NCBI RefSeq assembly: GCF_051900415.1
Contig: NZ_JBHZGL010000002.1
Coordinates: forward strand, 372,001 to 436,000
DNA length: 64,000 nt
Direction: 5' to 3'
Source of the DNA: Frateuria_A sp051900415
GTDB lineage: Bacteria > Pseudomonadota > Gammaproteobacteria > Xanthomonadales > Rhodanobacteraceae
This document shows, piece by piece, positions 51,538-60,809 of the stretch (its first letter is position 1; the number at the start of each line of letters is the position of its first letter). The translations under genes were made by a program, and so were the position numbers. Under the pieces are notes generated by a model. The model saw only the letters and a list, made by a program, of their open reading frames with translations. It was not told the origin of the DNA and searched no databases.

Positions 51538-53616
51538 ATGCCCAAGTCCCTCCTCGAACAGCTCCCCGAAATCGTCGCCCGCGGGCGCCAGCAGGCGGAG
51601 AAGATCCTGGAGAGCCTGGAGGGGCGCCACCGCGTCGGCCTACAGACGCGCGAATGGGTCCTGCCCTCGAAGGACAGCCGCGATACGGACTGGATCGCCG
51701 CCGCCACCAGACAGGCGCACCTGAAGGCGGAAGACGGTATTGATTGGACCAATCGGCTGGTCTACGGCGACAACTTACTCGCGATGGCTGCACTGCTGGC
51801 AGGCGACGAGAACACGCCAAATCTGCGCGGCAAAATCGATCTGATCTATATCGACCCTCCATTCGATTCCAAAGCTGACTACCGCACCAAAGTCGCGCTC
51901 CCAGGAATCGAATTGGAACAGCGACCAACGGTAATTGAGCAGTTCGCTTATTCAGACACTTGGTCGGATGGCACAACATCGTATTTAGCAATGATCACGC
52001 CTAGGTTGATCCTGATGCGTGAACTGCTCAGCGAAGCAGGTTCGATTTACGTCCACCTGGATTGGCATGTAAGCCATTACGTCAAGCTCGTTATGGACGA
52101 AGTTTTCGGCAGAGCTAACTTCGTCAACGAGATTATCTGGAAGCGCCAAACAGCCAAGGGGGACATCACTCAAGGTGCCACCCACATGGGCCGCATCCAT
52201 GACTGCATCTTCCTTTATGGAAAGTCCGATAGCCGTATCTGGAACCCCGTTTTTACGCCTTACGACCAGAAATACGTCGACGACTTCTACCGCCATGAGG
52301 ACGCAGACGGGCGCCGATATCAGCTCAGCGACACGAGCGCGCCCGGCGGCGCCTCCAAGGGAAACCCGTACTACGAGTTCCTTGGCATCACTCGCTACTG
52401 GCGATTTTCCGAAAAGCGCATGCGAGAGCTGTACGAACAGGGCAGGATCGTCCAAACCAAGCCAGGAACAGTGCCCCGCCAAAAGCGCTACTTGGACGAA
52501 ATGCCGGGCGTACCTTTGCAGGACCTGTGGACGGACGTTCAGCCAATTCAATCCCAAGCTAACGAGTTCGTTGACTACGGCACGCAAAAACCTGAAGCCC
52601 TGCTTGAGCGCATAATCAAGGCCTCCTCCAGCACTACATCGATAGTTGCCGACTTCAATGGGGGTTCCGGCACCACCGCAGCCGTTGCCGAAAAGCTCGG
52701 GCGCCGCTGGATCACCACGGACTTGGGCAAACCCGCCTGCATGATCATGCGCAAGCGCCTGATCGACCAAGGCGCAAAGCCGTTCCTCTACCAGGCCATC
52801 GGCGACTACCAGGTCGAAGCCGCCAAGAGCGCCATGGGCCGCAGCTTCCGCGTGGGTGACCTTTCCGCGATCGTGATGTCGCTCTACGGCGCCTTGCCGC
52901 TACCGGCCGAGGAGAACCCACTGCGCAACCTCGGCGCGGTCAACTTCGCAGGCAAGAAAACGCTGGTTCTGGTGGATTCGCCCAACAAGCTCACCGGTGA
53001 TGCCACCCTGCGCAAGGCCATCGCCCAGCGCGACAACCTGATGGGCGGCTGGGACCGCGTCGTGGTGCTGGGCTGGAACTTCGAGCCCTCGATCGGCCAG
53101 AGCATCACCGCGCTCAACGACGATCGCCTGGAAGTGCTGGTCATTCCACCGGATCTGCTCGACCGGCTGAAGAAGAAGGGCGGCATCGAAAGACTGCGCG
53201 GCCAGGTGCGCTTCTCCAGCCTGCAATACCTCACGGTCAAGCCGATCCGGCGCCTGCCGCTGGATGGCGAGGAGCAATTGGTTGTCACGCTGGACAACTA
53301 TGTGTTGCTGTCTCCCGAGGCGATCAATCTCGATGACGACAATCGCCAGAAGCTGGTGCGCGTGATGAACGCCGAGCCGCTGGCGCTGATCGAGTACTGG
53401 GCGGTTGACCCGGACTATGACGGCCAGGTGTTCCGCTCGGTGTGGCAGGACTACCGCGGCAACACCTCCAACGACGACGATCCGCTGCGGGTGGTCACCG
53501 AGGCCCGCTTCGCGGTGCCGCGCAGCCAGGGTGCTCGACGGGTCTGCGTGCGCGCGGTCGACGTGTTTGGCTTCGAGGCCGAAGTGGTGCAGGTGGTGCC
53601 GGAGCCGAAGGCATGA
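51538..53616 (+). CDS. mod: Type III restriction-modification methyltransferase subunit Mod
   Basis: A 692-aa DNA adenine N6-methyltransferase of the beta class. Motif IV LIYIDPPFDSKADY near residue 105 comes before motif I VADFNGGSGTTAAV near 370, which is the beta-class order; the region between should contain the target-recognition domain. The C-terminal third (from about residue 420) continues with Mod-specific sequence. The ATG at 51538 is preferred to TTG 51490. Overlap with res is ATGA. Base composition is mosaic: 28 of 60 G/C in 52081-52140 but 42 of 60 in 53041-53100, so the recognition half looks recently acquired. It methylates one strand of an asymmetric site by analogy; the site is unknown. 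Confidence 0.9.
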   Translation: MPKSLLEQLPEIVARGRQQAEKILESLEGRHRVGLQTREWVLPSKDSRDTDWIAAATRQAHLKAEDGIDWTNRLVYGDNLLAMAALLAGDENTPNLRGKIDLIYIDPPFDSKADYRTKVALPGIELEQRPTVIEQFAYSDTWSDGTTSYLAMITPRLILMRELLSEAGSIYVHLDWHVSHYVKLVMDEVFGRANFVNEIIWKRQTAKGDITQGATHMGRIHDCIFLYGKSDSRIWNPVFTPYDQKYVDDFYRHEDADGRRYQLSDTSAPGGASKGNPYYEFLGITRYWRFSEKRMRELYEQGRIVQTKPGTVPRQKRYLDEMPGVPLQDLWTDVQPIQSQANEFVDYGTQKPEALLERIIKASSSTTSIVADFNGGSGTTAAVAEKLGRRWITTDLGKPACMIMRKRLIDQGAKPFLYQAIGDYQVEAAKSAMGRSFRVGDLSAIVMSLYGALPLPAEENPLRNLGAVNFAGKKTLVLVDSPNKLTGDATLRKAIAQRDNLMGGWDRVVVLGWNFEPSIGQSITALNDDRLEVLVIPPDLLDRLKKKGGIERLRGQVRFSSLQYLTVKPIRRLPLDGEEQLVVTLDNYVLLSPEAINLDDDNRQKLVRVMNAEPLALIEYWAVDPDYDGQVFRSVWQDYRGNTSNDDDPLRVVTEARFAVPRSQGARRVCVRAVDVFGFEAEVVQVVPEPKA

Positions 53617-56561
53617 ATGCTCCCGCCGAGCAGCCGCTCGCCCTCGCCGCTGCCCTCACCCGCCGCACCGACCAGCTCTGCGTCGGGCTGGAACAGGGCA
53701 TCGCCGACCTCTACGAACTGGTGACGCCGGTGACTGCCGAACTGCTGCGCTGGTGGTTCGGTGAGGAGGCGTGCCAGACGCGCAGGTTCAACTTCCACCC
53801 GGGCCAACGCCAGGCGATCCTCAACCTGATCGTCGCGCACGAGGTGCTGGCCAGTCCCGATCTGGTCGACCTGTACCGGCAGGTATGCGAGGCCGCCCTG
53901 CTGGAAGGCACGCGCCTGGCCGACCTGGCGCAGGCGAAAAACGTCCACCCGAAGTACTGCCTGAAGATGGCGACCGGCACCGGCAAGACCTGGGTGCTGC
54001 AGGCGTTGCTGATCTGGCAGTTGCTGAACAAGACGGCGGCGCTGGACGAAGGTTGCGACGATCCGCGCTTCACCCGCCGCTTCCTGATCGTGGCGCCGGG
54101 CCTGATCGTCTACGAGCGCCTGCTGGACGCCTTCCTGGGGAAGGAGCGCGAGGACAAGAGCCGCGACTTCGCCAGTTCCGACGTGGCCAGCTACGCCGAC
54201 TTGTTCGCGCCACCGGCGTATCGCGAGCGCATCGCGCAGTTCGTGCGCGGCAACGTCTGTACCAAGACCGAGATCGGCCTGAAGGCGACCGGCAACGGCA
54301 TGATCGCCATCACCAACTGGCACCTGCTGAGTGACGCGGGCGACGAGATCGAGGAGGAGCAGGAAGCGGAATGGATCGACGCCCCTGGCATGGTGGCCGA
54401 CGCATCGTCGGTGGCCTACGCCGTGTTGCCGCTCGCGCCCGCGCGTGCTGCCGGCAACAGTCTGGAGACCCTCGACCGGCGTTGGGCGCGCGGCAACGTG
54501 CTGGCTTACCTGGCCGACCTGCCAGACCTGATGGTGTTCAACGACGAGGCGCATCATATCCACGAGCTCAAGTCGGGCGGCGAAACCACCGAAGTGGAGT
54601 GGCAGAAGAGCCTGTCGATCATTGCCGAGGGCAAGGGCCGGCGCTTCGTGCAGGTGGATTTCTCCGCCACGCCATACAACGACGTGGGCAGCGGCAGGCG
54701 CAAGGCCAAGGTCTACTTCCCGCACATCGTGGTGGACTTCGACCTTAAGGCGGCCATGCGCCTGGGCTTGGTCAAGTCATTGGTGCTGGACAAGCGCCGC
54801 GAGCTCGGCGCGCTGCCGCTGGAATTCAAGGCCGAGCGCGACGAGGCGGGCAATCCGATTTTGTCGGAGGGCCAGCGCGTGATGTTGCGCGCGGGGCTGC
54901 AGAAACTGCGCAAGCTGGAAGCGGACTTCGCGCGTCTGGCCCCCACGCGCCACCCGAAGATGCTGGTGGTATGCGAGGACACCAAGGTCACCCCGCTGGT
55001 CGCCGAATTCCTGCAGGACGAAGGCCTGCTCGCGGACGATGTGCTCACCGTCGACTCCGGCAAGAAGGCCGAACTGGGCGAAAAGGACTGGGCGCCCTTG
55101 CGCCAGCGCCTGTTCGACGTGGACCGACACGCCCAGCCGCGGGTCATCGTCAGCGTGCTGATGCTGCGGGAAGGCTTCGACGTCAACAACATCTGCGTGA
55201 TCGTGCCCTTGCGCTCCAGCCAGGCGCAGATCCTGCTGGAGCAGACGATCGGCCGCGGCCTGCGCCTGATGTGGCGCGATCCGGAATATGCCGACATCAA
55301 GCGCGAGAATCGGGAGCGGATCAACCGTGGCGAGGAGCCCGGCTCCCTGATCGACATCCTCTCGATCGTCGAGCACCCGGCCTTCCAGAGCTTCTACGAC
55401 GAGCTGATGCGCGAAGGTCTGGTCGGTGCAACGGGTGATGACGACGAAGGCAGCAGCATCGGCGACCTGATGCCGGTAGAGCTGCGCGAGGACTACGAGC
55501 GTTACGACTTCGCCATCCCGTTCATCCTGCGCGAGGCGGACGAGAGTCTGGACCACCAACCCATCGACGTGCAGACACTGTTGCCCTTCAGCGGCATGAG
55601 CCGCGCGAAGCTGGCCGATCTGCTGGGCAGGGGCGACACCTTCACTTCGCAGGATCTTCAAAGCAACACCCTGTTCGGCGATTACCGGGTTGATGGTGCG
55701 GCCATGAACGTGAGCGGCTACAACGAACTGCTCTCGCGCCTCACGCGCCGCGTAAGCCAGGCTCTGAGCCAGCCACTGCCGCGCGGGAACAGGATCAGCC
55801 CGCGATTGGAGCGACCATACCTGCAGGTGCACACAGCTGCCCTGGCCACGGCGCTGGACGAATACATCCGCGAGCGGCTGTTCGACGAGCCCTTCGAGCC
55901 GTTCGATGACGAGGGCTGGCGCCTGCTGCTGTTGCAGCCGGTGATCGAGCACGTGGTGCGGATTTTCGGGTTGGCGCTGTCGCAGACCGAGCAGCGCGCG
56001 CTGGTCGGCGAGACCGAGGTCCGCCATCGCAACCTGTCCGAAGTACCCAGGCTGATGGTGCGCGAAAGCGCCTCGCTGGAAGTGGCCAAGAGCATCTACA
56101 CGCGCCTGCCCTATCCCTCCCGAAGCGGTGGCCTGGAACGGGCCTTCATCGAATGGGCACAGGCTGACGCGAGCGTGGAGGCCTTCTGCAAGATCAGCGA
56201 GAACCGCCACGATTTCGCCCGGCTGCGCTATATCAAGGAGGACGGGCTGGCGGCGTTCTACATCCCCGACTTTTTCGTGCGGACGGCCGAGGGCATCTAC
56301 TTGGTCGAGACCAAGGCGCAGCAGCAGGTGATCCACGCCAACGTGCAGCGCAAGCTGAAGGCCGCGGTGACCTGGTGCGAACGGATCAACGCGCTGCCCC
56401 CGGAACTGCGCAGCGACCGCCCGTGGCGCTACGCGCTGCTGGGGGAATCGATCTTCCACGACTGGCGCCAGAAGGGCGCCCATCTTGCCGAACTCCTGCA
56501 GTTCTCGCGTGCCCGACCGGCAGCCGCCGCCAGTGCGCAGGCAGGCCTGCAGCTCGGCTGA
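53613..56561 (+). CDS. res: Type III restriction endonuclease subunit Res
   Basis: A 982-aa SF2 helicase-nuclease. Walker A is MATGTGKTWVLQALL near residue 120, motif II is FNDEAHHIHELKS (DEAH type) near 310, motif III is FSATPYNDVG, and motif VI is LLEQTIGRGLRLMWRD. The C-terminal nuclease is the PD-(D/E)xK type: FYIPDFFVR and then YLVETKAQQQV near residue 895. All motifs are intact, so the enzyme should be active as a Mod2Res complex translocating between inversely oriented sites. The start overlaps the mod stop by 4 nt. GC content is higher and more uniform than in the first part of mod. Confidence 0.92.
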   Translation: MNAPAEQPLALAAALTRRTDQLCVGLEQGIADLYELVTPVTAELLRWWFGEEACQTRRFNFHPGQRQAILNLIVAHEVLASPDLVDLYRQVCEAALLEGTRLADLAQAKNVHPKYCLKMATGTGKTWVLQALLIWQLLNKTAALDEGCDDPRFTRRFLIVAPGLIVYERLLDAFLGKEREDKSRDFASSDVASYADLFAPPAYRERIAQFVRGNVCTKTEIGLKATGNGMIAITNWHLLSDAGDEIEEEQEAEWIDAPGMVADASSVAYAVLPLAPARAAGNSLETLDRRWARGNVLAYLADLPDLMVFNDEAHHIHELKSGGETTEVEWQKSLSIIAEGKGRRFVQVDFSATPYNDVGSGRRKAKVYFPHIVVDFDLKAAMRLGLVKSLVLDKRRELGALPLEFKAERDEAGNPILSEGQRVMLRAGLQKLRKLEADFARLAPTRHPKMLVVCEDTKVTPLVAEFLQDEGLLADDVLTVDSGKKAELGEKDWAPLRQRLFDVDRHAQPRVIVSVLMLREGFDVNNICVIVPLRSSQAQILLEQTIGRGLRLMWRDPEYADIKRENRERINRGEEPGSLIDILSIVEHPAFQSFYDELMREGLVGATGDDDEGSSIGDLMPVELREDYERYDFAIPFILREADESLDHQPIDVQTLLPFSGMSRAKLADLLGRGDTFTSQDLQSNTLFGDYRVDGAAMNVSGYNELLSRLTRRVSQALSQPLPRGNRISPRLERPYLQVHTAALATALDEYIRERLFDEPFEPFDDEGWRLLLLQPVIEHVVRIFGLALSQTEQRALVGETEVRHRNLSEVPRLMVRESASLEVAKSIYTRLPYPSRSGGLERAFIEWAQADASVEAFCKISENRHDFARLRYIKEDGLAAFYIPDFFVRTAEGIYLVETKAQQQVIHANVQRKLKAAVTWCERINALPPELRSDRPWRYALLGESIFHDWRQKGAHLAELLQFSRARPAAAASAQAGLQLG

Positions 56562-56660
56562 GCTATCCGCCCAAAGCTGCGAAGGGCGCGATGCTCGTTG
56601 GCTAGACAGTGCGATCAGTGGGTCGGGGCATATACCCTGACCCTTCCTTGTGCCTTTGAC

Positions 56661-56888
56661 CTATCGTTTCGTGGCCATCAAAGCACCAGTCCGCCCCCCT
56701 TGGGAGCGAGCACCTTGCTGCGGTTCGCAGATGCCCCCGCACATCCACGGCTGATCGGGATGCGCCTTCAGGCACGCTTTGTAGATGATGATGCAGGGAT
56801 CGGAGGACTCCGCCCTCGCTGCCTGGCTCAGGCTGGCGGTTGCGGCGAACAGAACCGTGGCTGCCGCCATAAGAAACATCTGACGCAT
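56661..56888 (-). CDS. Small secreted cysteine-rich protein
   Basis: A 75-aa protein with a signal peptide (FLMAAATVLFAATASLSQAA) and a mature part of about 50 residues. The mature part holds four cysteines: CIIIYKACLKAHPDQ and PWMCGGICEPQQ. Two disulfides in the periplasm are likely. ATG 56888 is chosen because GGGAG lies 7 nt upstream. The sequence is outside the R-M operon and on the opposite strand. I do not recognise the family, and the call depends mostly on the signal peptide, cysteine pattern and ribosome site. Confidence 0.5.
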   Translation of the reverse strand: MRQMFLMAAATVLFAATASLSQAARAESSDPCIIIYKACLKAHPDQPWMCGGICEPQQGARSQGGRTGALMATKR

Positions 56889-57354
56889 GCGTTTACTCCC
56901 TTCACTCATGGTCCCCTGCGCGCGGCAACCTAGGGACGGGACCGTCAGGGGGAGATGAGCATTGCGGACACGCAGTCAATCGCGGCGCCTCCTTCCGCTG
57001 CGATCCGGCCTGCTGGACGACAATGCGTCCGCGCAACGCGCGCGGTGTGACAGCCGACACACCATGCCGGCTTGCTTGCGAGGGCTTCCAATCTCGCCGT
57101 TCATAGTCCTGAGAAACGCGCTTGGCGACGTGCGGATGGCGGTCGCGTTCACGTGCGCACCCAGATTGGGGATCGCCGCGCTCCATCCAACCGGCATTAC
57201 TGCAATGCCGCATGCAAGCGCTTGCGGCCGATGCTACCTTGCCATATAGATCGATCTAAACGGCAGGCAATCGTGGAACATCTGCACCCGTCCCCAAGCG
57301 CATCCGCTTGCGCCACGCGCGTTGCGACCGTCGCCATTTACGGGGCGTGACCTG
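56889..57354. other. Intergenic region upstream of the second mannoside operon
   Basis: 466 bp with no convincing gene: short open frames on both strands lack ribosome sites and protein character. The only structure I see is the operator-like palindrome at 57245-57260. The promoter of cutC and the following glycosidases should be in the right half. Confidence 0.6.
57245..57260. promoter_or_regulatory. Candidate LacI-type operator O3
   Basis: TATAGATCGATCTAAA contains the perfect 12-bp palindrome TAGATCGATCTA and agrees with the O1/O2 sequence TTTGGATCGTTCCAAA at 12 of 16 positions. It lies 95 bp before cutC. It may place the second mannoside operon under the LacI-type regulator at 38438 or a paralogue. 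Confidence 0.5.
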
Positions 57355-58137
57355 ATGCCCGGACCCGCTGCCGCCCTGCTCGAAGTCGCCGCCAATTCGG
57401 TCGCCTCCGCGCTGGCTGCGCAGGACGGTGGCGCGGGGCGGGTGGAGTTGTGCGCCGCGCTGGAGTTGGGGGGCGTCACGCCTTCCTACGCCGAGATTGC
57501 CACCGCGCGTGACCGGCTGACGATTCCGCTGTACGTATTGATCCGTCCGCGCGCGGGCGACTTCCTCTACAACGACTTCGAGTGCGAGGTGATGCTGCGT
57601 GACATCGAGGTCTGCGCGTCGCTGGGGTGCGACGGCGTGGTGCTTGGCGCGCTGGATGCCGAAGGACGGATCGACCAGGCGCGTTGCCGGGCGCTGATCG
57701 GTGCCGCCGGCCCGCTGGGCGTCACGTTCCATCGCGCCTTCGACATGGCTGCCGATCAGGCGCAGGCACTGGAGGCGGTGGTCGGGCTGGGGTGCGAGCG
57801 CGTGCTCAGTTCGGGCGCGCGGGCGAATGCGGTCGAGGGCGCGCCGGCTTTGCGCGCATTGGTGGAACAGGCGGCCGGGCGGGTGGTGGTGATGCCCGGC
57901 GCGGGCGTCCATGCGGACAACATCGCGGCGCTGGCCCGGGCGACGGGTGCGCGCGAGTTCCATGCTTCGGCGAAACGTGCGTTGCCCTCGGGCATGCGCC
58001 ATCGGCAAGCGGAGCCGGGCGACATGGTGGCGGGCGAGTGGCGAAGCGACGCTGCGGAAGTCCGCGCGATGGTGTCGGTGCTGCAAGACCTGGCCGAACG
58101 CGAAATGCCGACCGCGACCTGGCACGGGGCATCATGA
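57355..58137 (+). CDS. cutC: CutC-family protein in a mannosidase operon
   Basis: A 260-aa TIM-barrel protein of the CutC family. Signatures: LEVAANSVASALAAQDGGAG then RVELCAALELGGVTPSY near residue 27, VLIRPRAGDFLYNDFE near 65, GVTFHRAFDMA near 125, VLSSGARANAVEGAP, and REFHASAKRALPSGM. The family was named for copper homeostasis in E. coli, but that role is disputed. Here it heads an operon of secreted mannosidases and its stop overlaps the GH2 start by 4 nt, which points to carbohydrate metabolism. ATG 57355 begins directly before the first strand. Confidence 0.88.
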   Translation: MPGPAAALLEVAANSVASALAAQDGGAGRVELCAALELGGVTPSYAEIATARDRLTIPLYVLIRPRAGDFLYNDFECEVMLRDIEVCASLGCDGVVLGALDAEGRIDQARCRALIGAAGPLGVTFHRAFDMAADQAQALEAVVGLGCERVLSSGARANAVEGAPALRALVEQAAGRVVVMPGAGVHADNIAALARATGAREFHASAKRALPSGMRHRQAEPGDMVAGEWRSDAAEVRAMVSVLQDLAEREMPTATWHGAS

Positions 58138-60809
58138 CGATTCCGGCCCCGCCGACCCGAGCGCGCCGCATCCCCAGCCTGGCCGGCCTGGCCGGCCTCG
58201 CAGGTGCGCTGCTGCTGTTGGCGGGTCCGGGTTGGGCGGCACCGGCGACGCAGGTTCTCGACCAGGGTTGGCAGGTCCGGCTTGCACCGGGCGATGCCCA
58301 CGAGGCGGAGCACCCGCAAGCGGCCCGCTGGCTCGCCGCCACGGTCCCGGGCACGGTGCAAACCGACTTGATGGCGGCGGGGCTCGCCGCCGATCCGTTG
58401 GTAGGACGCAACGAGGGGACGATCCAGTGGATCGGCCTGTCCGACTGGGTCTATCGCACTCATTTCGACGTGGACCAGGCCACGCTCGCGCGCCGGCACG
58501 TCGAGCTGGTGTTCGACGGCCTGGACACTTTCGCTGAGGTCTACCTCAACGGACACAAGCTACTCAGTGCGGACAACATGTTCCGGCGCTGGGCGGCTTA
58601 CGCGAAACCTTGGTTGCACGTGGGCGGCAACACGCTGGAAGTGCGGCTGTTCTCGCCCATCAAGCGCCTGCAGCCCTGGCTCAAGCGGCAGCCGTACGCG
58701 TTGCCGGGCGAGTTCGACTCGGCCTTTGGCGACGAGCCCAAGGGCCTGCAGACGGCCAACTACGTGCGCAAGGCCGCCTACCAGTACGGCTGGGACTGGG
58801 GTCCGCGCATCGTGACCGAAGGCATCTGGCAGCCAGTGCATCTGGACAGCTGGGATGGGCTGCGCGTGGCCGGTCTCCATGTCGCGCAGAAACACCTGGA
58901 TGCGCAAGCCGCGCAGTTGGACGTGCAGCTGGATGTCGACACGGACAGCGACGCTTCGTTGCCCGCGGAAATACGCGTGTATGGGCCGCACGGCCAGCCG
59001 GTTGCCCGGCGGCTCGCGGATGTAGAAGTGGCTGCTGGGCATCACCGCGTGGGCGTGCCGGTAACGCTTGCCCACCCGAAGCGGTGGTACCCGGCCGGGT
59101 ATGGCGCGCAGGACCTGTACACGGTCCGGGTGCGCCTTGGTGACAGCGACAGGCCGCTTTACGAAGGTTCGCGCCAGATCGGCCTGCGCACCGTCGAGGT
59201 TCGGCGCGAGAAGGACCCCTGGGGCCGCAGCTTCGCGTTCGTCGTCAACGGCATCCCGATCTTCGCCAAGGGTGCCAACCTGATTCCGTTCGACAGCTTC
59301 CCCACCCGCGTGGATGAGGCGCGCATGCGCCAGACGCTTGAGTCGGCGCGCGCGGCAAACATGAACATGCTGCGCGTCTGGGGCGGCGGCTACTACCTGC
59401 CCGACGCCTTCTATGCGATGGCCGACCGTATGGGCCTGATGATCTGGCAGGACTTCATGTTCGGTGGCGCGATCCCGCCGCGGGACGCCGCCTTCGTAGC
59501 GAACGTCCGCCAGGAGGCGGTCGAGCAGGTCGAGCGCCTGTCCAACCATCCGTCGATCGTGCTCTGGTGCGGCAACAACGAAGTCCAGAGCAGTTGGTTG
59601 TCCTGGGGCGACCGCAAGGCGCTGCAGCGATCGTTGGCAGCAGAGGAAAACGAACGCATCAAGCAGGGCATGCGCGACCTGTTCGGCGAGGTGCTGCGTG
59701 AGGTGGTCGTGCAGAACGATCCGGACGTGCCCTACTGGCCGAGTTCGCCCAGCCGGGGCGGCGATGGCTTCGCCAACAGCCTGGACGATGGCGATTACCA
59801 CTACTGGGACGTCTGGTCGGGCGAGGCCAAACCCGCCACCGCCTATCTGGACATCACGCCGCGCTTCCAGTCCGAGTACGGCCTGCAGTCGTTCCCTGAC
59901 CTGCGCACGATCCGCGCGTTCGCCGGCACGGAACCGTTGCAGGTGGATTCGCCGGTGCTGCGCGCGCACCAGAAGTTCGACGGCGGCAACGGCAACCGGC
60001 GCCTGCTCGATTACGTGCGGCGGGAGTACGGCGAGCCGAAGGACTTTTCCGCGCTCGTGTACCTGAGCCAGGTGATGCAGGCCGATGGCATCGCGCTCGC
60101 GGCCGAACACCTGCGCGCCTCGCGGCCCCGATCGATGGGCTCGCTGTACTGGCAGCTCAACGACCTGTGGCCGGGCGTGACCTGGTCGAGCATCGATGCG
60201 TACGGCCGGTGGAAGGCGCTGCAGTTCCGTGCCCGGCGCTTCTACGCGCCGCTGCTGGTGGCGGCGTTGCGTCATCAGGGCACGACCACCGTATCGCTGG
60301 TCTCCGACCGCACGACCCCGCTTGCCGCGCACTGGCGGCTGCGCCTGATGGACTTCGCCGGCCACGTGCGGCGCGAGGAAAACCACGACGTGACACTGGC
60401 TCCGCTGGCCAGCACGCAGGTCGCCCATTACACCGATGCGCAATTGCTCGATGGCGCCGATCCACGCACTACGTTCGCCGCCTTCGAACTGATCGCAGAC
60501 GGCAAGCCCGTCTCGCGCAACCTGGTGTTCTTCGCGCTGCCGAAGGACCTGCGCCTTCCGCAGCCACACGTCCATGCGCAACTCGCGCCTGCGACCAGGG
60601 GGCACACGCTGACGCTCACCACCGATGCGCTGGCGCGCGACGTGTGGGTGTCTTTCGGCGATCTCGATGTCGGCCTGTCGGACAACGGCTTCGACCTGCT
60701 GCCGGGCGAGCCCGTCACGCTGGATGTCGAGAGCAAGGCTTCGGCCGAGGCGCTCCGGCAAGCCCTGCAGGTGCAGGACCTTGCGCATACCATGGGAACT
60801 GCGCCATGA
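58134..60809 (+). CDS. GH2 beta-mannosidase (exported)
   Basis: An 891-aa glycoside hydrolase removing terminal beta-linked mannose, such as the core beta-mannose of N-glycans. The signal region is LAGLAGLAGALLLLAGPGWA. The N-terminal sugar-binding domain has VPGTVQTDLMAAGLAADPLV then GRNEGTIQWIGLSDWVYR, and YQYGWDWGPRIVTEGIW, typical of beta-mannosidases. The TIM barrel holds the acid/base Glu in WCGNNEVQSSW near residue 480 and the nucleophile Glu in FQSEYGLQSFPD near 580. MLRVWGGGYYLPDAFY and LNDLWPGVTWSSIDAYGRWK are strong beta-mannosidase signatures. ATG 58134 overlaps the cutC stop, and the stop overlaps the GH125 start by 4 nt. Confidence 0.94.
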   Translation: MTIPAPPTRARRIPSLAGLAGLAGALLLLAGPGWAAPATQVLDQGWQVRLAPGDAHEAEHPQAARWLAATVPGTVQTDLMAAGLAADPLVGRNEGTIQWIGLSDWVYRTHFDVDQATLARRHVELVFDGLDTFAEVYLNGHKLLSADNMFRRWAAYAKPWLHVGGNTLEVRLFSPIKRLQPWLKRQPYALPGEFDSAFGDEPKGLQTANYVRKAAYQYGWDWGPRIVTEGIWQPVHLDSWDGLRVAGLHVAQKHLDAQAAQLDVQLDVDTDSDASLPAEIRVYGPHGQPVARRLADVEVAAGHHRVGVPVTLAHPKRWYPAGYGAQDLYTVRVRLGDSDRPLYEGSRQIGLRTVEVRREKDPWGRSFAFVVNGIPIFAKGANLIPFDSFPTRVDEARMRQTLESARAANMNMLRVWGGGYYLPDAFYAMADRMGLMIWQDFMFGGAIPPRDAAFVANVRQEAVEQVERLSNHPSIVLWCGNNEVQSSWLSWGDRKALQRSLAAEENERIKQGMRDLFGEVLREVVVQNDPDVPYWPSSPSRGGDGFANSLDDGDYHYWDVWSGEAKPATAYLDITPRFQSEYGLQSFPDLRTIRAFAGTEPLQVDSPVLRAHQKFDGGNGNRRLLDYVRREYGEPKDFSALVYLSQVMQADGIALAAEHLRASRPRSMGSLYWQLNDLWPGVTWSSIDAYGRWKALQFRARRFYAPLLVAALRHQGTTTVSLVSDRTTPLAAHWRLRLMDFAGHVRREENHDVTLAPLASTQVAHYTDAQLLDGADPRTTFAAFELIADGKPVSRNLVFFALPKDLRLPQPHVHAQLAPATRGHTLTLTTDALARDVWVSFGDLDVGLSDNGFDLLPGEPVTLDVESKASAEALRQALQVQDLAHTMGTAP

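Noticed and set aside
56962..57249. 95-aa plus-strand frame before cutC
   Set aside because: Biased composition, no ribosome site, no domain, and overlapped by equally open frames on the other strand.
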